64,000 bases of DNA from the NCBI GenBank assembly GCA_963788935.1, contig CAWBIM010000006.1:558001-622000 (forward strand), written 5' to 3'. Source of the DNA: JAOPZW01 sp963788935 (GTDB taxonomy: Bacteria; Actinomycetota; Thermoleophilia; Solirubrobacterales; Solirubrobacteraceae). Position numbers and translations under genes: made by a program. A model generated the notes under the pieces. It saw nothing but the letters and a program-made list of their open reading frames with translations. It was not told the origin of the DNA and ran no database searches. Every line of letters starts with the position of its first letter. Positions within the stretch are counted from its first letter, which is position 1. Positions 1-8,118 of the stretch are shown in pieces.

Positions 1-2
1 CA

Positions 3-1682
3 ACCCGCCTCAAGCGGTCGGGGGCCCCGGCCGACAACCAGACCGTGCGCGTCATCCTGTCCATCGTCCTGTCTGTGCTCGCGATCGCCGGCGCGGTCCT
101 CTACGCCTCCGAGCTGCAGCGCCAGGTCGCCGACGAGAACTACGCCGAGGCGATCGTCGCGCGCCAGCTCGCCAGCGACATGCTCACGCGCGAGAACGCG
201 CTGCACGACTTCCTCGACCAGGCCCGCCCGCAGACGCTCGTCTCCATCTACACGCTCGATCGCCGCCAGGACAGCGCCCTCGATCGCGCCGCCCGGCTCT
301 CCTCCGACAGCCCCGAGGAACTCGCCACGATCAAGCGCCAGAGCGACGCCGAGGACCGCTGGGACGCCATCGCCCAGCGCGAGATCGACGCCCGCAGCGC
401 CGGCCGCGCGATCCCGCGGGGCGCCAGTCTCGCCGCTCGCGAGGGCACGCTCAACGACTTCGTCGCCGCCAACGGCGACTACCAGCGCGCCCTCGACGTA
501 CGCCGCGTCGAGGAGCTCAAGGCCGCCGCGATCGTGCCCGTCAAGCTGATCTTCCTGCTCAGCGTCGCCTTCGGCGCGATCGCCCTCGGTCTCGTGGTCC
601 GCCGCCGCCGGGCCCTCGGCGCGACGGAGGCCGTCGAGGCCGCGCGCGAGGACGCCGAACACCGCTACGCCGACGCCCAGGCGCGCTTCGGCGAGGCGAT
701 GCAGGTCGCCGAGGACCAGGCCGAAGGCCACGGGCTCCTCATCCGCCACCTCGAGGCCGGCGCGCCGGACGCGTCGATCACCGTCCTCATCCGCAACAAC
801 AGCGGCGACCGGCTCGAGCCCGCCGTGCCGCTCACCGACGACTCGCCGCTGGCCGACCCGCTCGAGCACGCCAAGCCGCGCGGGTGCCTCGCGATCCGCC
901 TCAGCCGCCCGGTCGACCAGGGCGCGAGCAGCGACGAGATCATCGCCTGCGAGGTCTGCGGCGCCCAGGAAGCCGAGTCGACGTGCCAGCCGCTGCTCGT
1001 CGGCGGCGAGGTCATCGGCTCGGTCCTCGCGACCAGCCAGGACCGCGCGACCGACGACGAGCGCCGCCGCATCCAGGACTCCGTCACGCAGGCCGCGCCG
1101 GTCCTCGCGAACCTGCGCAACCTCGCGCTCGCCGAGCTGCGCGCCGCGACGGACGCGCTCACGGGCCTGCCGAACCGCCGCGCGATCGACGACCACCTCA
1201 AGCGCCTGCTCGCGCAGGCCGGCCGGTCCCTCACCCCGATGTCGGCCATCCTGCTCGACCTCGACAACTTCAAGCAGATCAACGACACGTTCGGCCACGA
1301 GCGCGGCGACGAGGTCCTCGCCGCGGTCGGCGCGGTCATGCGCACCGAGCTGCGCGGCGGCGACTTCGCCGGGCGCAACGGCGGCGAGGAGTTCATCGTG
1401 ATGCTCCCCGACACCGACCGCGCGGGGGCGATGCGCGTCGCCGAGCACCTGCGCGCGGCGATGCACACGGTCAAGCCGCCGGGCGTCACGCGCGAGATCA
1501 CGGCGAGCTTCGGCGTCGCGACGTTCCCCGACGACGCCCTCGACGGCGAGACCCTGATGCGCCTCGCCGACCGCGCGCTCTACGCCGCCAAGCAGAACGG
1601 CCGCGATCGCGTCGAGGCCACCTCGTCGGCCGGCCTCGGCCTGCGCCGCGAGCGCCCCGCGCCCGTCGCCGACCTGGCCTGA
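3..1682 (+). CDS. Membrane diguanylate cyclase (GGDEF), 5' end probably outside window
   Basis: Makes cyclic di-GMP from two GTP at the inner face of the membrane. Counting from the GTG at 45, a membrane segment lies at about residues 3-22, an extracytoplasmic stretch follows, and a second membrane segment at about 167-186. A GAF-like region (about 230-360) precedes the GGDEF domain, with DALTGLPNRR near 370, the active-site GGEEF at 446-450 and a product-inhibition I-site RGGD at 437-440. The frame is open from base 3 to the GTG at 45, and no Shine-Dalgarno precedes that GTG, so the true start is likely upstream of the window. Sensor ligand unknown. Confidence 0.9.
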   Translation, partial: TRLKRSGAPADNQTVRVILSIVLSVLAIAGAVLYASELQRQVADENYAEAIVARQLASDMLTRENALHDFLDQARPQTLVSIYTLDRRQDSALDRAARLSSDSPEELATIKRQSDAEDRWDAIAQREIDARSAGRAIPRGASLAAREGTLNDFVAANGDYQRALDVRRVEELKAAAIVPVKLIFLLSVAFGAIALGLVVRRRRALGATEAVEAAREDAEHRYADAQARFGEAMQVAEDQAEGHGLLIRHLEAGAPDASITVLIRNNSGDRLEPAVPLTDDSPLADPLEHAKPRGCLAIRLSRPVDQGASSDEIIACEVCGAQEAESTCQPLLVGGEVIGSVLATSQDRATDDERRRIQDSVTQAAPVLANLRNLALAELRAATDALTGLPNRRAIDDHLKRLLAQAGRSLTPMSAILLDLDNFKQINDTFGHERGDEVLAAVGAVMRTELRGGDFAGRNGGEEFIVMLPDTDRAGAMRVAEHLRAAMHTVKPPGVTREITASFGVATFPDDALDGETLMRLADRALYAAKQNGRDRVEATSSAGLGLRRERPAPVADLA

Positions 1683-1685
1683 GGC

Positions 1686-2744
1686 CTAGCTCCCGGCGGC
1701 CGGCGCCGGCTGCGCCCGCTCCTCCGGGGGCTGCCAGCCGATCGCCGGGGCGATGTGCTCGGCGATGGTCTGCAGCAGGCGCGCGTTGTACTCGACCCCG
1801 AGCTGGTTCGGCACGGTGCACAGCAGCGTGTCCGCCTCGCGGACGGCGACGTCGCGGGCGAGCTCCTCGGCGATGACGTCCGGCTCGCCGACGTAGCTGC
1901 GCCCGAACCGCGCGATGCCGCCGTCGAGGTAGCCGAGCTGGTCGCTCTGGTTGCGCGCCCCGTTGCCGAAGTACGCGCGGTCGAGGTCGGAGACGATCGG
2001 GATGATGCTGCGGCTCACGGAGATCCGCGGCTCACGGTCCCAGCCGCCCTCGGCCCAGTGCGAGCGGAAGATCTGGATCTGCTCGGCCTGGAGCTCGTCG
2101 AACGGCACGCCGGTGTCCTCGGTCAGGAGCGTCGAGCTCATGAGGTTCATGCCCTGCTCGGCCGTCCACGCGGCGGTCCGCCGGGTGCCCGAGCCCCACC
2201 AGATCCGCTCGGCCAGGCCGGGCGACTGCGGCTGGATGGCGAGCGTGGCGGTCGAGTCGGCCGAGCCCGTGTCGGCGCGCGCGACGCCCGCCCCCGCGAT
2301 CGCCGCGCGGAACAGCGACGTCTTGGCGCGGGCGAGGTCGGCGTCGGTGTGGCCCTCGGGCGGGACGTAGCCGAAGGCCTCCGAGCCGCGCAACGCGGGC
2401 TCGGGCGAGCCGCGGCTGATCCCGAGCTGGAGCCGGCCGCCGCTGATGAGGTCGGCGGCCGCGGCCTCCTCGGCCATGTAGAGCGGGTTCTCGTAGCGCA
2501 TGTCGATGACGCCCGTGCCGATCTCGATCCGGCTCGTGCGCGCGCCGATCGCCGCGAGCAACGGGAACGGCGAGGCGAGCTGGCGGGCGAAGTGGTGCAC
2601 GCGGACGAAGGCGCCGTCGAGCCCGAGCTCCTCGGCCGCGACCGCGAGCTCGATCGTCTGCACGAGCGCGTCGCGCGCGGTCTGCGTCTGCGACCCGGCG
2701 GCCGCCTGCCAGTGCCCGAAGGAGAGGAAGCCGATGCGTTTCAC
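1686..2744 (-). CDS. LLM-class flavin-dependent oxidoreductase (luciferase-like)
   Basis: A 352-residue luciferase-like TIM-barrel monooxygenase that would use reduced FMN or F420; substrate unknown. The N-terminus KRIGFLSFGHW, the segment SRIEIGTGVIDMRYENP and the RLQLGISRGSPEPA stretch are typical of the family. The GTG start at 2744 shares bases with the TGA of the upstream VOC gene (GTGA overlap), so the two are translationally coupled. The frame is open further upstream, but that extension lies inside the VOC gene and is rejected. It ends three bases from the convergent GGDEF gene. Confidence 0.88.
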   Translation of the reverse strand: MKRIGFLSFGHWQAAAGSQTQTARDALVQTIELAVAAEELGLDGAFVRVHHFARQLASPFPLLAAIGARTSRIEIGTGVIDMRYENPLYMAEEAAAADLISGGRLQLGISRGSPEPALRGSEAFGYVPPEGHTDADLARAKTSLFRAAIAGAGVARADTGSADSTATLAIQPQSPGLAERIWWGSGTRRTAAWTAEQGMNLMSSTLLTEDTGVPFDELQAEQIQIFRSHWAEGGWDREPRISVSRSIIPIVSDLDRAYFGNGARNQSDQLGYLDGGIARFGRSYVGEPDVIAEELARDVAVREADTLLCTVPNQLGVEYNARLLQTIAEHIAPAIGWQPPEERAQPAPAAGS

Positions 2745-3172
2745 GGTTCCGACGGTACCGGCGCTGCACGTTTTTCCAGGCCCTCGAGGCCCATCCCGCG
2801 GAGCACGGCCGGTGTCTTGGCGAAGCGGATGTCGCGGTAGTCGACGACCTGGACGCGGTTGCCCCACGGATCGCGGAAGTCGACCCGTCCGCCGGGCAGG
2901 ATCGGCACGCCGGCACCGGTGAGCGCCGCGCGGGCGGCCTCGCGGTCGTCGACGACGAGGCCGAAGTGGCGCTCGGCGTCGGGCGCCCTGTCGCCGGGGA
3001 TCAACGTGAGGAACTGGTCGCCCATCGCGAGGAAGGCGAGGTCGCCCTCGCGCTCGACGGTGGTCACCGCGAAGATCGCGCCGTAGAAGGCGATCGCCGC
3101 GTCGACGTCGGCGACCTCGAGCGCGACGTGGTTGACGCCGACGAGCCGGGGGAGGGCGGAGGTGGAAGCCAT
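2741..3172 (-). CDS. VOC (glyoxalase/dioxygenase) family protein
   Basis: A 143-residue single-domain vicinal-oxygen-chelate fold protein. It shows VNHVALEVADVDAAIAFYG at the N-terminus and DPWGNRVQVVDY near the C-terminus, the usual first and last beta-alpha motifs. Members bind a divalent metal and act as isomerases, dioxygenases or binding proteins, so the reaction cannot be named. It is the first gene of a two-gene operon with the flavin monooxygenase. The ATG at 3172 was preferred to longer in-frame starts because homology begins there. Confidence 0.85.
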   Translation of the reverse strand: MASTSALPRLVGVNHVALEVADVDAAIAFYGAIFAVTTVEREGDLAFLAMGDQFLTLIPGDRAPDAERHFGLVVDDREAARAALTGAGVPILPGGRVDFRDPWGNRVQVVDYRDIRFAKTPAVLRGMGLEGLEKRAAPVPSEP

Positions 3173-3214
3173 GCGCGGGATGGTGCGCGTCACCACCGAC
3201 CGGGGCCACGGATT

Positions 3215-3220
3215 TAGTGT
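3215..3220 (+). promoter_or_regulatory. -10 element of a leaderless promoter
   Basis: TAGTGT lies seven bases before the ATG at 3228, fitting TANNNT and placing transcription initiation at or next to the start codon. No Shine-Dalgarno sequence lies between. Confidence 0.5.
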
Positions 3221-3227
3221 GGCGTGA

Positions 3228-4206
3228 ATGATCGTCCTGCGCTTCGACCGGGAGTCGCTCGCCCACCTGCGTTTCGCGGTGTCGCCGCTGACCGAGGTCA
3301 TCCGCAGCGTCCACGCGCTCGACGACCCCGGCGCGCAGGCGCTGCACCTCCCGTGGGCGATCGCGACGCGCCGCGCGGTGGCGGACCTCGACCTCGCCCC
3401 GCTACGCGAGCTCGTCCCGGCCGACTTCTACACGCCGGACTTCACGAGCCCCCCGCCCCGCGACCCGCTCGCCGAGCTCGAGGACGAGGTGCAGGCGATG
3501 CTCGCCGTGCCGCCCGACCAGGTCCGCGCCGAGGTCGTCCGCAGCTACGGCGGGCGCCCGCTGCCGCCCGCGCTCGAGCCGTTCGTCACCGACCCGGCCG
3601 GTGCGCTCGCGGACCTCGCCGGCCTCGTGCGCGCGTACTGGGAGCGGGCGCTCGCCGTCCACTGGCCGCGGATCCGCGCACTCCTGCAGGGCGACGTCCT
3701 CTACCGCGCGCGCAAGCTCGCCGACGGCGGAGCGGACCTCCTGTTCGCCGACATCGACCCGACGGTCGAGTGGGCGGGCGGTGAGTTGCGCCTCCACAAG
3801 CGCGCCACGGCGACGCTCGACGTGGGCGAGCGCGGGCTGCTGCTGATGCCGAGCGTGTTCGTGTGGCCGCGGGTCGTCGCGGTCGTCGACCCCGCGTGGC
3901 CGCCGGCCGTCGTCTATCCGGCGCGCGGGATCGGGACGCTGTGGGATCCCGGCCGCGCGGCCGGCCCCGAGGCCCTGGCGGCGCTCCTCGGCGCGGGCCG
4001 GGCGGCGGAGCTGCAGACCTCCAACCGTGGCGACGACCGACCTCGCCGCCCGGCTCGGGGTGTCGGCGGGCGGCGTCTCGCAGCACCTGCGGGTCCTGCG
4101 CGAGGCGGGCCTCGTCCGCGGCCACCGCGTCGGCCGCACGGTCCTCTACCGGCGCTCGCCGGCGGGCGACACGCTCGTCGCGGCGAGCCGCGGCGCCGGC
4201 GGCTGA
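3228..4206 (+). pseudogene. ArsR-type winged-helix regulator with DUF5937-like N-terminus, frameshifted
   Basis: The first 260 residues (FDRESLAHLRFAVSPLTEV..., HLPWAI) match the N-terminal domain of actinobacterial DUF5937 ArsR regulators. The DNA-binding winged helix (TTDLAARLGVSAGGVSQHL, then LREAGLVRGHRVGRTVLY) is encoded in the next frame and ends at the TGA of 4206. The frame moves by +1 between about 4011 and 4026, consistent with one extra base. Because both halves are intact and adjacent, a sequencing indel is more likely than decay. Target genes unknown; it faces away from the VOC/LLM operon. Confidence 0.75.
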
Positions 4207-4210
4207 GCGC

Positions 4211-4648
4211 TCACCAGGCGCCGTTGCGGGCGATCCCGCCCCACTCCTCGGGCGCGGTGTCACGGAGCGTCTGCGTGAACGTCCAGCGGTGTCCGGCGGG
4301 GTCCTCGGCGCTGTACTGCCGCTCGCCGTACTCGAAGTCGGTCGGCTCCATGAGGATCGTCGCGCCGTGGGCGCGCGCGTGCTCGCAGTGCGCTCGGGCG
4401 TCCTCGACGCGCACCATGACCGCGTGCGACTCGTGTCCTTCAGCGGGCGGCCGGCGGTCGCCGCGGACGTCGCCGACGATCAGCGCGCCGTCGCCGAACG
4501 ACAGCTGCGAGCGGTGGTCCTCGCCGATCTGCACGCGCTCCTCGAAGCCGAACGCGGTCTCGAGGAAGGCGACCGCGGCGCGGACGTCGGGATAGACGAG
4601 GACGGGGACGACCGAGGCGGAAGGGACGGAGCGGTTGTGGGGCGGCAC
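4211..4648 (-). CDS. VOC family protein (glyoxalase/bleomycin-resistance-like)
   Basis: A 145-residue VOC protein beginning VPPHNRSVPSASVVPVL, with FLETAFGFEERVQIG and the terminal AEDPAGHRWTFTQT motif common to PhnB/YdeM-type members. Function is not assignable from sequence; such proteins range from epimerases to drug-binding proteins. The GTG at 4648 was chosen because TAGGGT (4662-4657 on the minus strand) sits eight bases upstream, giving a leaderless start. It converges on the ArsR gene. Confidence 0.82.
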   Translation of the reverse strand: MPPHNRSVPSASVVPVLVYPDVRAAVAFLETAFGFEERVQIGEDHRSQLSFGDGALIVGDVRGDRRPPAEGHESHAVMVRVEDARAHCEHARAHGATILMEPTDFEYGERQYSAEDPAGHRWTFTQTLRDTAPEEWGGIARNGAW

Positions 4649-4656
4649 GGCCGCCG

Positions 4657-4662
4657 ACCCTA
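4657..4662 (-). promoter_or_regulatory. -10 element of a leaderless promoter
   Basis: TAGGGT on the minus strand, eight bases before the GTG at 4648; supports that start codon. Confidence 0.45.
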
Positions 4663-4935
4663 CGCGGCGACCCGTCCCCAGGCACGCACGAATGTCACCT
4701 GCTCGGCGGTGAGGTTCACCGCGCTGACCCGCCAGCCGACCGCCATCCACGCCTTCGCCTGGACGTGCCGGGCGGCGGTCTCGTTGCCCCACCAGGCGCG
4801 ATGGTTACGGGCCGAGGGCGGCAGCGGCGCGCCGAGGACCTCCTCGACCGTCGCGAACGACAGGCGCACGGCGCTGCGCGGCTCGGCGTCGAGGAAGCGC
4901 GCGAGCGCGGTGTACCGGTGCTGCGGGACCCCCAT
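4660..4935 (-). CDS. DUF7662-like small protein
   Basis: A 91-residue soluble protein. The order of motifs, YTALARFLDAEP, VRLSFATVEEVLGAPLPPSA, RNHRAWWGN and AWMAVGWRVSAVNL, is that of a small bacterial family of unknown function (DUF7662), often found as a stand-alone gene or fused to other domains. No catalytic motif is visible. Its minus-strand TAATGT (4950-4945) lies nine bases before the ATG. I recognise the family but not a function. Confidence 0.75.
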   Translation of the reverse strand: MGVPQHRYTALARFLDAEPRSAVRLSFATVEEVLGAPLPPSARNHRAWWGNETAARHVQAKAWMAVGWRVSAVNLTAEQVTFVRAWGRVAA

Positions 4936-5037
4936 CCGGGCGCGACATTAATTCGCCCCGCGCGCCGCTTCGACCGCCGAACTCGCGGTCTTGGCTGCGC
5001 GATCGCGCAGCGGCGGGTCGTGCCGACACCGGACCGG

Positions 5038-5631
5038 CTATGGCGCCGGAGCGATCGGGCGGCCGACGGTCAGCACGTCGCGCAGGGCCGGCTCCATGTC
5101 CTGGAACGCGTGGTCGGGCTCGGCGCCGAGCGCGTCGAGGACCTTGCTGAAGAAGCAGCGGACGGCCGCCGCGGTCACGACCTCGAGGATCTCGCCGTCC
5201 GACAGCCCGCGGGCGCGCAGGTCGTCGATGTCCGCCTGCGTCACGCGCGTCGCGTCGTCCGCGACCTTGTCGGCGAGGTCCATGACCGCGACCTCGACCG
5301 GGTCGAGGCCGGCGGCCCGGTGGTCGGCCGCGACCGCGCGGACACCGTCGGCGCCGAGGAACCGGTCGGCGAGCACCGAGCCGTGGGCGAGCATGCAGTA
5401 GCTCGACCGCATCCGGCGCGCCGCGGCGAGCGTGGCGAGCTCGTAGCGCCGGAGGTCCATCTCGGCCTTGATCGCCCCGTTGAGCTGCTTCCACGCGGCG
5501 TAGATCTCCGGCCGCGCGGAGAACGCCTGAGTGAGGTTCGGCAGCCGGCCGAACGTCGCCCGGTCGGCGGCGTAGAGCTCGGCGAGCGCCCCGGAGGCCT
5601 GCTCCTCGGGGACGGTCTCGATGTAGGTCAT
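5038..5631 (-). CDS. Carboxymuconolactone decarboxylase/AhpD-like peroxidase-related protein
   Basis: A 197-residue all-helical AhpD-like protein. The active-site region reads RMRSSYCMLAHGSVL: the second Cys and the His of the CxxCxxxH redox motif are present, but the first Cys is Ser, as in the group annotated peroxidase-related enzymes. A thiol peroxidase role through a single Cys, or a non-redox role, is possible. It is divergent from a cupin gene with only 23 bases between start codons, so the two promoters overlap. Confidence 0.83.
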   Translation of the reverse strand: MTYIETVPEEQASGALAELYAADRATFGRLPNLTQAFSARPEIYAAWKQLNGAIKAEMDLRRYELATLAAARRMRSSYCMLAHGSVLADRFLGADGVRAVAADHRAAGLDPVEVAVMDLADKVADDATRVTQADIDDLRARGLSDGEILEVVTAAAVRCFFSKVLDALGAEPDHAFQDMEPALRDVLTVGRPIAPAP

Positions 5632-5654
5632 GGCCGCATCTCTACCATCGCCCG
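5632..5654. promoter_or_regulatory. 23-base shared divergent promoter
   Basis: Only 23 bases separate the divergent ATG codons at 5631 (minus) and 5655 (plus). TACCAT at 5643-5648 is a plus-strand -10 element six bases before the cupin ATG; the minus strand reads GGTAGAGAT across the same bases. Both -35 regions must therefore lie inside the opposite coding sequence. Confidence 0.45.
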
Positions 5655-6026
5655 ATGGACGAGCCGACCCGCTCGGGGTCCTTCGCCGACATCGCCGCCG
5701 CCACCCCGTATCCCGGGGTCCGCCGCCGGACCGTGCACTCCGGGCGCGCGACCGTCACCGAGTACACGTTCGACCCGGGCGCGACCTTCCCCCAGCACCG
5801 CCACCCCCAGGAGCAGGTCACCCTCGTCGAGGGCGGCGAGGTGCGCCTGACGGCCGGCGGCGCGACCGAGACCTTGGGCCCCGGCGCGTGGTCGATCATC
5901 GAGGGCGGCGTCGAGCACGGGATCACCGCGGGGCCGGAGGGCGCGCGGATCGTCGCGGTCCTCTCGCCCCGCCGCGACGACGACGCGGACCTCGTGGTCA
6001 CCGCGCCGCCCGGCCCGGCAGACTGA
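5655..6026 (+). CDS. Cupin-domain protein
   Basis: A 123-residue single-cupin protein. Motif 1 is seen as the HRHPQEQVTLVEGGEV stretch (two His and a Glu/Gln metal set) and motif 2 as GPGAWSIIEGGVEHG. It would fold as a small beta-barrel binding a metal ion; whether it is an enzyme or a sensor is unknown. The start is fixed by the leaderless promoter. The adjacent AhpD-like gene suggests, but does not show, a redox-stress link. Confidence 0.85.
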   Translation: MDEPTRSGSFADIAAATPYPGVRRRTVHSGRATVTEYTFDPGATFPQHRHPQEQVTLVEGGEVRLTAGGATETLGPGAWSIIEGGVEHGITAGPEGARIVAVLSPRRDDDADLVVTAPPGPAD

Positions 6027-6032
6027 CGCGCC

Positions 6033-6477
6033 ATGAGCGACGAGCCTGGCCGAGCGCCTCGTCGGCGCGTGGATCCTCGAGGCCTACGAGGCCGAGGACC
6101 CCGACGGGTCCGTCCGCGCCCCGTTCGGCCCGGCGCCGGCCGGCCTGCTCGTCTACGGCGCCGACGGCCGCATGGCCGTGCAGGTCATGGACCCGCGCCG
6201 GCCGGCGTGGGAGCGCCGCGCGGACGAGCCCGAGCGCCTGCGCCAGATGGGCACCGGAGCTGACGGCTACATCGCCTACGCCGGGCGCTTCGACGTCGAG
6301 GAGGACCCGGTCCCGACCGTCGTGCACCACGTCGAGCTCAGCCTCGTCCCGAACTGGGTCGGCCGCCCGCAGCGGCGGGCGGCCGTGCTCGAGGGCGACC
6401 GCCTCCACCTGACCGCGCAGCCGCTGGAGGTCGCCGGGCGCACGACGATCCCGCGCCTGACCTGGCGCCGGGGCTGA
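6033..6477 (+). pseudogene. Lipocalin-like domain protein, frameshifted near start
   Basis: From about 6046 the sequence encodes LAERLVGAWILEAYEAEDPDG..., the opening of the lipocalin-like family found in polyketide and hydroxylation loci, through GYIAYAGRFDVEEDP and HHVELSLVPNWVG to TGA at 6477. That frame meets a stop at 6034 and offers no initiation codon before 6172. The only nearby ATG (6033, MSDE) is in another frame. Removing one base near 6045 (gagcctg to gagctg) would join MSDE directly to LAERLVGAW, so a single inserted base explains the break. Confidence 0.72.
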
Positions 6478-6507
6478 GCCCCGCGCGGCTGGTAGCGTCG
6501 GAAATCG

Positions 6508-6521
6508 CTTCCGATCGGAAG
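6508..6521. promoter_or_regulatory. Perfect 14-base palindrome upstream of MetX-like hydrolase
   Basis: CTTCCGATCGGAAG is perfectly self-complementary and flanked by further GGAA/TTCC half-elements (cggaaat before, cttccg after). It lies 50 bases before the ATG at 6571, a usual place for a repressor operator. Binding protein unknown. Confidence 0.4.
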
Positions 6522-6570
6522 CTTCCGTGGCGCGCCCGCCGCGCCTCCCTCGCCAGGAGGTCCACCCGAG

Positions 6571-7629
6571 ATGGCCGAGTTCGTGCAGGACTACGAGACG
6601 TTCGACCTGGGCGACATGACCCTCCAGAGCGGTGCGACCCTCCACGGCGCCAAGCTCGCCTACAAGACGTTCGGCGCGCTCGACGCGGACAAGGGCAACG
6701 CGATCGTGTACCCGACCTGGTACTCGGGCTTCCACTGGGACAACGAGTGGCTGATCGGCGACGGCATGGCCCTCGACCCCGCGAAGTACTTCATCATCGT
6801 CCCGAACATGCTCGGCAACGGGCTCTCGAGCTCGCCGTCCAACACGCCGCCGCCATTCGACCGTGCGCGCTTCCCGCGCGTGACGTTCTACGACCAGGTC
6901 GAGGCCCAGCACAAGCTCGTCACGGAGCACTTCGGGATCGAGTCGCTCGTGCTCGTCACGGGCTGGTCGATGGGCGCCGGCCAGACCTACCAGTGGGCCG
7001 TGAGCCACCCCGAGATGGTCCAGCGCGCGTGCCCGTTCTGCGGCTCGTCGAAGACGAGCGAGCACAACTTCGTGTTCCTCGAGGGCGTCAAGGCCGCGCT
7101 GACCGCCGACGTGGCGTTCAAGGACGGCTGGTATGACACGCCGCCGACCAAGGGCCTGCGCGCCGCGGGCCGCGTCTACGCCGGCTGGGGCTTCTCGCAG
7201 GCGTTCTACTGGGACCAGGTCTACAAGCGCATGGGCCACTCGCGGCGGCTCGGCCTCGACCTGGCGTTCTCCTCGCTCGAGGACTTCCTCGTCTGGTTCT
7301 GGGAGGGGCACTTCCTCGACCCGCGGCGCGATGCCAACGACCTGCTGTCGATGCTGTGGACCTGGCAGAACGGCGACATCGGCAAGACGCCGGGCTTCGA
7401 CGGCGACCACGTCAAGGCGCTCCGGTCGATCACGGCGCGGCTGATCGCGCTGCCGGCCGAGAAGGACCTCTACTTCCCGCCCGAGGACGAGGAGTGGGCC
7501 GGGCAGCACATCCCCAACGGGGAGGTGCGCGTGATCCCGGGCGTGTGGGGCCACTTCGCGGGCAGCGGCGACAGCCCCGTGGACCTGCAGTACATCGACG
7601 ACGTGCTCAAGGAGCTCCTCGCGACCTGA
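6571..7629 (+). CDS. MetX-like alpha/beta-fold hydrolase/acyltransferase
   Basis: A 352-residue alpha/beta-fold protein related to homoserine O-acetyltransferase. The nucleophile elbow GWSMGAGQ places Ser at residue 133; PAEKDLYFPPED supplies the Asp and GVWGHFAGSG the His. The segment KLAYKTFGALDADKGNAIV is typical of the MetX superfamily. No other methionine or cysteine gene is nearby and many such homologues are generic esterases, so the substrate is left open. Start ATG follows AGGAGG at about 6557-6562. Confidence 0.8.
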   Translation: MAEFVQDYETFDLGDMTLQSGATLHGAKLAYKTFGALDADKGNAIVYPTWYSGFHWDNEWLIGDGMALDPAKYFIIVPNMLGNGLSSSPSNTPPPFDRARFPRVTFYDQVEAQHKLVTEHFGIESLVLVTGWSMGAGQTYQWAVSHPEMVQRACPFCGSSKTSEHNFVFLEGVKAALTADVAFKDGWYDTPPTKGLRAAGRVYAGWGFSQAFYWDQVYKRMGHSRRLGLDLAFSSLEDFLVWFWEGHFLDPRRDANDLLSMLWTWQNGDIGKTPGFDGDHVKALRSITARLIALPAEKDLYFPPEDEEWAGQHIPNGEVRVIPGVWGHFAGSGDSPVDLQYIDDVLKELLAT

Positions 7630-7674
7630 AGCGCGACGGTGTCGCTCGACGGGGCCGTGGGTATCGGTCGCGCC

Positions 7675-8028
7675 ATGCGCCGCCCCGCCGCCCTCGCCGC
7701 CGTGCTGTTCACACTCGCCGCCGCGGTCCTGCTCGTCCCCGCCGCGCTCGCGGCGACGACGCGCGCCTGCGGGTCGGTGCGGGACCCCTACCCCGGCACG
7801 CGCTACGCCGGCGAGGACCTGACGCGGATCGCCGCGACGGGCGTCTCCTGCCGGGCGGCGCGGTCCGTCGCCCGCGGCGCGCACCGCAAGGCGCTGGGCC
7901 TCACCCCGGACGTGAGCGGCATCCGCACGTTCACGTGGAACGGCTGGAAGGTGACGGGCGACCTGCGCCCGGCCCACGACCGCTACGTCGCGACGCGCGG
8001 CTCGACCCGCGTGCGCTGGCGCTTCTAG
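7675..8028 (+). CDS. Small secreted protein of unknown function
   Basis: A 117-residue protein with a clear Sec signal peptide (MRRPAALAAVLFTLAAAVLL, cleavage probably after VPAALA). The mature part is short and basic, with two Cys (TRACGSV and GVSCRAA) that could form one disulfide, and ends in RWRF. No known domain is recognised. The internal ATG at 7675 is preferred to an upstream GTG at 7639 because the signal peptide starts there. Confidence 0.6.
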   Translation: MRRPAALAAVLFTLAAAVLLVPAALAATTRACGSVRDPYPGTRYAGEDLTRIAATGVSCRAARSVARGAHRKALGLTPDVSGIRTFTWNGWKVTGDLRPAHDRYVATRGSTRVRWRF

Positions 8029-8080
8029 CGCGCGCGGCCGCCACCTTCGCGTCGCAAGCGCCGGCTCGCGACCTCGTCCC

Positions 8081-8110
8081 TGGACACATCGCGCGAGCGG
8101 TCTATAGCGT
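8081..8110 (+). promoter_or_regulatory. Promoter of the encapsulin operon
   Basis: TGGACA (8081-8086, one mismatch to TTGACA) and TATAGCGT (8103-8110), spaced 16-18 bases, precede the ATG at 8119 by eight bases. This would give a leaderless encapsulin mRNA. No Fur/IdeR-like iron box could be identified by eye. Confidence 0.55.
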
Positions 8111-8118
8111 GCTGGACC

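Noticed and set aside
1686..3347. One 553-residue protein fusing the flavin monooxygenase to an upstream part
   Set aside because: The upstream part is Arg-rich nonsense in a different frame from the VOC gene; the GTG at 2744 with a GTGA overlap is the natural start.
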